A stretch of 64,000 nucleotides of DNA, taken from assembly GCA_007922225.1 (NCBI GenBank), contig ML679958.1:59916862-59980861 (forward strand), in the 5' to 3' direction. The notes beneath the pieces are model-generated. The model searched no databases. It was not told the origin of the DNA and worked only from the letters and a program-made list of their open reading frames with translations. The position numbers were made by a program, and so were the translations under genes. Numbering within the stretch: position 1 is the stretch's first letter; each line of letters starts with the position of its first letter. Below, piece after piece: positions 56,696 to 64,000 of the stretch. The stretch comes from Emydura subglobosa. Lineage: Eukaryota > Chordata > Testudines > Chelidae.

Positions 56696-57610
56696 GAAGG
56701 CTGAGAGTCTGTCACAGAGGTTGCCGAAGTCACGGAATCTGTGACTTCCAAAGACCTCTGTGACATTTTCCTCTTCAGCCTCAGTGGAGCGGGGGTGCAG
56801 CTGACAGCTGATGGGAGGGCTGGAACTGGAGCTCCACGCTGCGGCAGGCTGCCCACCCCCAGGTCTGAGTGGTCCCAGGTGATGGGGGACCAGAGCTCTG
56901 AGCCTCTGCCACTCCCAGATGCTGGAGGGGATGCCTCAGCTCCCTGCCGCTGCTGGCAGTGGAGGGAGTCTGGATCTCTGAGCTGCCATGGGCAGTGGGG
57001 GCCCCCCACAGCTCTGAGCTGCCTAAGGTGGCAGGGGGGCCCTGGGTTGTGGCACATGCTTGGGGCTCTGAGCCACCAGCGCTGGCAGAGGGAGTCCAGA
57101 GATCTGAGCTGTGGTGGGGGAGCCTGGAGCTCTGAGCCATGGTAGGGGGAGCATGGAGCTGTGAGCCAGGACCCCACAGGTCCCCTCACAACCCTGAGTA
57201 GCTCCAGGTGGCAGGGAGACCCTGGGCAGCAGAGGGACCCTGGAGCTCTGAGTCACCAGCCCTGGAGCTCCAATCCACTGCAATTCCCTGTGGCCGTGAT
57301 CGGCAGGAGCCACCTGGAGCTCCAAGCCAGGTTCCACAGATCCCAGGCGGCAGGGCCCCTGCAGATCTGAGCCGCCATGGATGGTGGGGGACCCTGAAGC
57401 ACAAAGGTGCCATGGCAGGGGTGCTGGATCCTACCCCCTCTACTCCTCTGCCACAACACAACTCCGCCTCTCATCCCCTCAGACCCATTTTGTCATGGTT
57501 ATTTGTAGTAAAAGTCATGGACAGGTCACGGGCTTCCGTGAATTTTTGTTTATTGCTCATAACCGGTCCATGAGTTTTACTAAAAATACCCATGACTAAT
57601 CTTAGCCTTA
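56696..57610. mobile_element. hAT-like non-autonomous element, 915 bp
   Basis: Flanked by exact 8-bp duplications. The left end GAAGGCTGAGAGTCTGTCAC pairs with the right end reverse-complemented TAAGGCTAAGATTAGTCATG; the two agree best over AAGGCT.AGA. The right 150 bases closely match the fragment at 179-330. The core is very GC-rich with repeated GAGCTCTGAGC/CTGGAGCTC words (tandem units of CTGGAGCTCTGAGCC), so all six frames stay open for long stretches (up to 166 codons on minus); none of these is a gene. No transposase is encoded. Confidence 0.85.
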
Positions 57611-57618
57611 ATTATATT
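57611..57618. repeat. 8-bp target duplication ATTATATT, right
   Basis: Second copy of the hAT-like duplication. Confidence 0.85.
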
Positions 57619-58235
57619 AGGCTGTGTTTACCCATATCTGTTAAAAGTTTCACAATATGATTTTATTAGCTAGTAGATAAACTGCTTTTCCTGCCTATCT
57701 TGATGATCTAGTGATTCAGAGAACAAAAGGGAATATTAACAGTGAGATGAAATTTGCGTGGAATAGTATCATTGTCTTTATGGCTCTTTAAAGTGTGTAG
57801 TAAACTACCTTTGAATGGATAATTACCTTATGCTGATCAACGTAGCTAGTTATCTGTGTGTGCATAGGAAATAGGAAGTGTTACTTCAAAGCCACAGTAA
57901 CTGCCCACTACTGTCAATAAGCTAACAATGGACTGCTAGGATCCATAAAAAGACTCTGGGGCCAGGGTTCTGTTATTTTAAGACTGCTTAAGCCTTGACA
58001 GGTGAGGTCTGAGTCACAAGACTAAGATTCCACCTGCAATCTGGATCACCCTGCTGTTTCTCATGGAACAAATTACACAGACTCTTTACATGAACTGTCT
58101 AATGGATTATAACCTATTAACTGATTTCTGGAAAGAACTTTTGCAATTGTTTACCATCTCTACTATGAAACTGACCTATGAATTTCATTCTTATCTGTAT
58201 GTGTAATGATCGTTTAACCAATACTCTCTTTCTTT

Positions 58236-58241
58236 AATAAA
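58236..58241 (+). promoter_or_regulatory. Poly(A) signal of the LTR
   Basis: AATAAA in a T-rich context about 290 bases after the TATA-like CATAAAAAG and about 470 bases before the LTR end. Confidence 0.55.
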
Positions 58242-58713
58242 TATTAGTTCAGTTTATAAGAATTGACTGTAAGTGTGTATTTGGGTAAGATCTGAAACTT
58301 TCATTGACCTGGAAGGTAATGTGTCCATCCTTTGGGATTGGTAGAACTTTTTTATATGATGGACAAAATTTTCTATAATCCCTATCATATTTCACTTGGC
58401 TGTCTGGGTAGGAGCCCAGGGGCTGCACTGCTTTAACAGAACTGTGTTTTTGGCTTCTGGTAACCACTAAGGTAATACGAAGCTGCTTTGTTGCTTGCTC
58501 GGTGAATCTAATTAGTAGGAACAACCACCAATTTGGGGGTTTGCCTGCCCCATACTTCACAGTTTGCCATAATTGGGCGATCTCAGCATGGCCCCCTAGA
58601 GGATGAGGGCTAAGGACTCCCCCCCCACTCACCATACAGTTACCACTGGCAACCATAGCAAGTAGTCATGGTTTAGGAGCAATCATGCATAGCACCTGCT
58701 AAGAGCTGTGACA

Positions 58714-59077
58714 TACGGCATCCGACAGAATGTGTGAAGGAAGGAATGTGTGAAGTCCTTCTTAAAACCTTACACAACACTTTTAATTACTGTAATAATG
58801 CTTAAGCGCGCCTCAGAAACTAACCCAAAACAGAACAGTTATCATGAAACAAAAACATTGCTCAATGAAGACATTAAAAGAGCATTAAAAGTCTCCAAAA
58901 CACAAAACCAGGATCAACGGTGTTAACCTCCCCCATTCAGTTAGTTCATTAGGACATTAAATGCAGGGAACCAAAACCCGCTGAGGTATCTCGAAACATA
59001 AATATGTGGCAATGCTCTTTTGAGTTTGTCAAGCAGTACCATAGTGTCACAATGATATTCCTTGGCACAATCCCAGT
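58714..59077 (-). other. Harbinger-2 transposase 3' untranslated region
   Basis: AT-rich sequence downstream (on minus) of the transposase remnant and still inside the proposed transposon. No coding signal. Confidence 0.45.
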
Positions 59078-60010
59078 TCACTTTCTGGCTTCCCCATATT
59101 CCATTACATGTGAGCGCACAGCATCATGAATCTCCCTGGTCTGTTGGGGACCAAGAGTAGTATGCACCTGGGTGAAGTCAGGTTGGCTGTACAGACTTTG
59201 GAAAGCTCCCATGCTGTGAAAGTATTCCCCTTTAGCCTCACATATGTTATACAAAACACAGCACACCACGATAATCAGAATCATGTTGGCCACACTGGCT
59301 TCCAAGTGCATCCTGAGGCATCACCAACGTGCTTTCAAATGTCCAAGAGTGCACTCCATCACTATTCTGCAACTACGCAGTCTAGATGAATTCCCTTTTT
59401 TGTGAGTCAGCAATGTCAGGGTAAGGTTTCATGAGCGATGGTAGGAGCAGGTATGCAGAGTCCCCCAAAATAAATGTTGGCACAGAAACACCGTACATAG
59501 TCACATCATTTTGAAGGAATAAAGTCCCTTCTTCCCTTATGCAGTATAACCCCAATCTCCTGAGCACCCTGGCATCATGGACCTTTCCCATGTGTCCAAC
59601 ATTTGGGTTCATACACTGACCCCTGTGATCCAATAAACCTTGCAGACCCAATAAATACTTTGTGGTTCATGTACTCACTGGCCCTTTTCAGTGTGAAAAG
59701 TATAGCGATGTGTGTTCCATCAATGGTCCCCGCACAGTATGGAAAACCCATGCTCTGAAAAACTTGCTATAATTTCAGGGATTTGAGTAATGTCAACCAT
59801 CCTTGGGTAGACTGCAGTATTGATAATCTGGCAAGCTTGTACGACAACTGCTTTGACAGTTGACTTTCCACCTCTGAATAGGTTGGCAACTGGCCAGTAG
59901 CTGTCAGGAGTTGCCAGTTTCCAAAGGGCAATAGCCACCTGCTTCTGCATTGTTATGGGTTTCCAGATTGAGTGGCTTGGCATTGGAGTGTTGGTGCAAG
60001 CTACTTGCAC
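59078..60010 (-). pseudogene. Harbinger-2 DDE transposase (HARBI1-like) remnant
   Basis: Three minus-strand pieces in different frames. The first (60010-59720) has MQKQVAIALWKLATPDSYWP and VANLFRGGKSTVKAVVVQ, the helix-turn-helix region. After a shift, CGTIDGTHIAILFT (about 59735-59700) gives the first catalytic Asp. The next piece (59651-59382) has GHMGKVHDARVLRRLGLYCI with the second Asp and FILGDSAYLLLPSLMKPYP. A short shifted stretch then has the Glu in MECTLGHLKARW (about 59360). The last piece has CVLYNICEAKGE (59260), the HNICE-type end. It is a different lineage from Harbinger-1. Frameshifts and stops in each junction make it non-functional. Confidence 0.87.
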
Positions 60011-60625
60011 AACTCAATTAAGGTCCGCTTCCTCATTCTGAAGTTCTGCAGCCACTGGTCATCAACACAGGTTTCCAAGACAACATGGTCCCACCACACC
60101 ATGCTGCTTCTTCGGTACCAGAAGTGGAGGTCCACTCCACGGGCATACCACTACAATCCTACCATTCAAAACATCTGTTCCATGGAACCCAAGTGGATTT
60201 TCATTCCCCCTCTAGATTAGCCATCTTTGCCATCTGATGGTTCTCTGGACCAATTCTGTCCAATACCTGTTAGTGCACCCCAAGAACATTAGTCCTGCGA
60301 GCAGAAGCAGAACCACATCTTCATGGATTTGCTCCATGATTCCAACACAGTTTGGAAGAAGGGAGAGATAATTGGGAGCTGCTGTCATCATATGCATGAA
60401 GGCAGCGCACAGATCCAGCAACATGCAGTAAGGTAGTTCCTAGAGCATCTCTGGTGGCACATAAGACTCTGAGACACCACCACTGAAATTACCATGAACA
60501 TCGCATACTGAAAAGAGTAAATGTGGACACAATTATATGCCGGTGCACAGTGTACATCCATGACCAACATGGCCTGTGTGGACACTCAGCATGGGTACAG
60601 GGTATACACTCTAGCAGTACATGCA
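60011..60625. other. Harbinger-2 right-hand interior (5' part of the transposase gene)
   Basis: Includes text that should encode the transposase N-terminus (minus-strand words such as DDQWLQNFRMRKRTLIELCK can be seen with frame changes at 60020-60080) and the upstream untranslated part. Heavily decayed. Confidence 0.5.
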
Positions 60626-60659
60626 CATGTAACTGTGTACACTTGAAAGTATAGCCATA

Positions 60660-61718
60660 GCTTGAAGATGAAAAAGCATATGATGAGAGCAAAGAGCTAA
60701 CCTGAAACAATAAAAAAGTATGTGGCAGTGCAGAGCAATGTGTAAATATTGGTAAGAGAAAAAAAAGCAATTCAGACTGAGCAGCATGATGATCAGCTGT
60801 GGAAGCAACCCTGAGTCTCTTTTGGATGTCAAAGCTTATTATATAGTCTTCATGCCAAATATTGCACAATACTACACAGTGCCAGTGCCTGGAAACTATG
60901 TAGACTACTGAGGAGTGAGCCTCCCATGGCCACATCGGAAAATTGAAAATCTGGCTCAAAATACCTTTTAAAAATAAAATAAAGCTTTTAAGTGTTTATA
61001 TGTGACCAGAATGAACTCAAATGGCATTTGGAAAGCTAGGGGAACAATGGAGCACTGCAACATTCCTGCAGCTTTTCTTCAGGATAGACACACTTTTAAA
61101 GTAACAGTAGCTGTCCTATCAAACCAAACAGCAAAGTCAAGATTCAGCATATGAAATCAAAAATTGGCAAATGGGGTATTTTTCATGTGACTATTTTCAT
61201 GGCGGAATGCCGGATTTCCTCAGCTAGAAGACACTCTAGCTCCAGCTAAAAAAGAACTTCCATCTTAATCACTGGGACACAAAGGATTTCTACACTTGTG
61301 TGTAGAAAAAGTGTCTGTATGTCCACAGACACATAGATTATATTTGCATACGTGAATGGATAGGCATGACAAAATTTGTTGTGCACCAACCATAATGCTC
61401 ACCTAACTCTGGGTGTTCCAGGACATGGCTAATTAGATAAATTCATTTGCCTACAATTTTCAGCTATATAAACAAGCTGAGTAAGGTGCCTAACTTTAAT
61501 TGTGCACAGACAGCAATGAATGAAGCTGGAGTAGGTTTGTAAATCACTACTAATAGACTGATTAAAAAGCTGCTCTAAGACATGACGTACGGATACCACA
61601 GATGGGACTTGGGGAGCTGGTAGCTGCAAGCAAAAAAAATGCTGAATGTGTCTGTCCCTAAACAAAAGAGAAAGAAGAGACAGATGTCAGTATCAGAAAA
61701 ACAAAGTAAATATACAAT
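60660..61718. other. No recognised feature
   Basis: AT-rich anonymous DNA with short frames only. Confidence 0.35.
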
Positions 61719-62879
61719 TGTGACCGAATGCACCCCAGTATTCACACCCTACACACTATTGTAATAATCTTTGAACAAAATATGCTATGCTAACAACTCA
61801 TTGGTTACTAATATCATGGTGAAATGTATGTAGCAACATTTATGTATAAATGTATTAACATAAAATGAAATTATGACAGAAATGTGGTTACCAGACAAAT
61901 CTGGGAGTGGATAAACCTGTTTCTCAAAGACAAAGGATATGCTGATACCTTTATCCATGTGTCATCAAAGCTGATAGACAACCACCTGTCAAGTGGCCAT
62001 TCTTTGGCAAAGAACCAGGGGCAGAAACAGCTCGCCCTACATTTTAGCAAACAACAGCATGGAACTTATTTTACCACGAGAATCCAGGACTCCAATCTCA
62101 CAGCAAGAATGAACTTTATCTAGGGTTAACCCTCAGGAAAATGCATTTCAAAGGATGACTGATGAGGGGCAAAACACTCCAAAGTATCACTCCCTATCCA
62201 CCTCTCTTTCTCTTTTACCTACAAAGACAAAAGAAGCAGCCATTTGACTTTGGGAGAGCTCCTGACATGAAATTTGGTCAGTCCTATTGCTAGGAGCATG
62301 TGGTAAGAATTTTATCTTGAAACAAGTCTAGTTTGTTAAATTTTGGCATGAAAAAGTGTTTTATCTTTATTTCTTTTGCAACCATTTCTGACTTAAATGT
62401 CTTGTACTCACTGAAAATCTCTCTCTTTGTAGCTAAATAAAGTTGCTTTATTATTTAATCAAAACTAATCCAGTGTTGCATTCAAAATGAATGGTTTGGT
62501 TAACTCTATTGAAAGTAGAAAACTGTTGGCTATTGTTCCCTTACTGGGACAACAGATCTTTAATATCTGAATTGTCCATGAGAGGGCTGGACAAGAAAGG
62601 GCTGGACAGTGCAGAACACAAGTTTTGGGGGAAAAATCAGGACTGGGTCTGTGCTGGGGTCACCCTGTAAGTGGAAACCAAGGCTGGTGGAATCCAGAGT
62701 CTGACTGGAGTGTGCTGACAAGCTGCAGCTATACACAGACACCCAGGGTGTGACCTGCATGCTATTTGTGAGGGAGCCAGGTTGGAGGCTACAGCAGCAG
62801 AGCATTGCGAGGCACCCCAGGTTGCAGGGCAGGTGGTGACAACTCCTCACTGGTCCAGATTGCACCCCAGAATGCAACA
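61719..62879 (+). mobile_element. Solo LTR, 1161 bp
   Basis: Begins TGTGACCGAATGCACCCC and ends CCCAGAATGCAACA. Flanks ACAAT (61714-61718) and GCAAT (62880-62884) form a 5-bp duplication with one change. AATAAA at 62436-62441 followed by T-rich text gives plus orientation. No internal genes; the 79- and 107-codon frames inside are not recognised as coding. Confidence 0.75.
62436..62441 (+). promoter_or_regulatory. Poly(A) signal of the solo LTR
   Basis: AATAAA followed by GTTGCTTTATTATTTAATC; supports plus orientation of this LTR. Confidence 0.55.
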
Positions 62880-62884
62880 GCAAT

Positions 62885-64000
62885 ATAAAAACTTTCTAGA
62901 CCGGACAGATGAAAGAGGTGATTTGACTAAGAAATAATCCATCTCCTCTGACTTCAATGGGTTTATGATTGGGCTCACAGGAAATAAATATGTAAACCTA
63001 GCAGTTTAGTCTTAGTTTGGTCAGGTGGGAGAAGGGAGATCTTTGTTCAAACTCATTCAAATGGTTCGGAGGATTCTAAAGTTTTGAGCAGGAGGCTTTA
63101 TTTCTGATTTCCTTTTGGCTAGCAATCTGTCATTGATCATCAGATTAGTAACCAAACCCTCAGTCTCACTGTGCAGGGGCACCCCCCAGAATTTTTTCAC
63201 TTGGTGTGTATAACTAAATCTCTCTCACTTTAACATAGCATGGTGCCAGTAGGTTTGGCCCAGCCAACCCTCACTCATAACAGAGGGACTACCGGGACAA
63301 ATTTCAGGGAGCGGTGATGCAATCTGGAATGCCAGGTTGCAACCCCACTCAGTTTAGGGGCCCTCTAAAATGGGGGGACTCAGGAAAACCACCCCCTTTT
63401 GCCCCCTTTGCCCAAACACTTTATTGTCCTGGCTCTAGGCTATGGTGGGTCCTCATTAATCCTCACAGAATCCAAACAACAGGATTACCTTCCTGTGTCT
63501 GCCAGACAATAAAAGATGCAAATACCCTCAGCACAATTACTTTAACAGTTGTAATAAAAGATCAACTCAACTATTCCTGATTTAGCCCCTAAAGGCTGTC
63601 CACGTAGTGGAGTACAAGGGTAACAGTGTCTCATTGTGAACCCTCTACACTGTCCTCCTGCCATGCACATGTAGATTTGTCTCTCACCTAAATGCAGGTC
63701 ACCACCCTTGGGTCTTAGCTTCTGAATCCATACACCCAGGCTGCATGACCTTCTCTCTGCAGCTCTCTCTCACACTGCTATCTCAAGTCAGCTGCTGCTG
63801 CTTGCATGGAGAGTCTGGCATTATACCTGGCCTGATGTACCCCCAGGAGTATGGAGTCCTTTACTGGATAGATGCTGAATTGGGTAACTCTTATCCTCTA
63901 CTGGTTAGGCTTTGTCAGAAGTCTTTGATACCATTTTCCTTAAGATTTTGGTGAGTCATTTGCAATCACTAGTGGGGTGGATGAAGTGCCACTGAATGGC
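62885..64000. other. No recognised gene; repeat-like C-rich sequence
   Basis: 63150-63960 is C/T-rich and looks like turtle LTR or DNA-element material, but neither terminal repeats nor duplication could be paired, and the window ends before any right boundary. Confidence 0.3.

Larger units (their letters stand above)
56498..58713 (+). mobile_element. LTR (about 1.3 kb) carrying a hAT-like insertion
   Basis: Starts TGTGATACTGAGCCACAAAG and ends AAGAGCTGTGACA. The two parts 56498-56695 and 57619-58713 read through as one sequence when the insertion is skipped (ACTAATTATATT|AGGCTGTG). A TATA-like CATAAAAAG at 57945-57953 and AATAAA at 58236-58241 give plus orientation. No 5-bp flanking duplication is evident, so the outer limits, especially on the right, are estimates. 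No viral genes are attached. Confidence 0.72.
55054..60659. mobile_element. Harbinger-2 transposon with nested PLE, LTR and hAT-like element
   Basis: The left end GTCTGTTCTTGCAAGTGTAC plus ATAGTTACATG (55057-55087) is matched by the reverse complement of the right end GGCTATACTTTCAAGTGTAC plus ACAGTTACATG (60626-60656), giving inverted repeats of about 30 bases with an almost perfect inner half. Between them, on minus, lies a Harbinger transposase remnant (59078-60010). The left part has been filled by later insertions: a Penelope-like element (55270-56303) and an LTR (56498-58713) which itself contains a hAT-like element (56696-57610). The flanking target triplets are not clear. The terminal pairing is by eye and should be tested. 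Confidence 0.65.

Noticed and set aside
56689..57189. 166-codon minus-strand frame and its overlapping 134-, 121- and 119-codon frames
   Set aside because: All lie in the tandem GC-rich core of the hAT-like element, where several frames on both strands stay open together.
1..64000. CRISPR arrays, bacterial operons, rRNA genes or riboswitches
   Set aside because: No regularly spaced repeats, no prokaryotic gene layout and no rRNA-like sequence; the DNA is vertebrate repeats.

Overview
This 64 kb window is vertebrate nuclear DNA, most likely from a turtle (Testudines), or failing that another non-avian sauropsid. The reasons are the repeat mix: several chicken-repeat-1 (CR1) LINE copies of the kinds common in turtles, many short Harbinger-type MITEs whose ends read roughly GGGTATGTCTACACT, a Penelope-like (PLE) element, CORE-SINE/MIR copies and endogenous-retrovirus-type LTRs. 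No bacterial-style gene organisation is present. I found no intact host gene or convincing host exon, so the window reads as intergenic or deep intronic sequence made of layered transposon insertions plus one processed pseudogene.

Layout. 1-11 kb: a fragment of a hAT-like element (about 179-595), an old minus-strand CR1 (2.23-3.51 kb), four Harbinger-type or palindromic MITEs and a GC-rich patch. 11-16 kb: the best-preserved CR1, with a 432-codon reverse-transcriptase frame (11.6-13.0 kb), then a decayed pogo/Tigger transposase (13.6-15.8 kb). 17-22 kb: small palindromic MITEs in otherwise anonymous DNA. 22.2-28.9 kb: a 6 kb Harbinger transposon with its two convergent genes (Myb/SANT-like protein on plus, DDE transposase on minus). 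It carries a CR1 and a 1114-bp solo LTR with a 5-bp target duplication, and itself seems to sit in an older AT-rich element. 32.6-36.5 kb: a long minus-strand CR1 missing its RT core, a MITE and two plus-strand CR1 tails. 38.0-38.4 kb: a processed pseudogene of ribosomal protein L24 with poly(A) tail. 40.7-41.6 kb: an 878-bp hairpin-bearing DNA element that split a CR1. 45-49 kb: two solo LTRs and two MIR copies. 52.8-53.6 kb: a MITE split by another element. 55.05-60.66 kb: a second Harbinger, containing an inverted PLE and an LTR that in turn contains a hAT-like element. 61.7-62.9 kb: one more solo LTR.

Nothing here works together as a host pathway. The functional relationships visible are inside the transposons: the Harbinger SANT-like protein and DDE transposase form a two-component system, CR1 and PLE encode reverse transcriptases, and the MITEs would have been mobilised by Harbinger transposase. 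All coding elements except the RT frame at 11.7-13.0 kb are visibly broken. Family names rest on reading protein and terminal motifs by eye; subfamily names and ages would need a repeat library.
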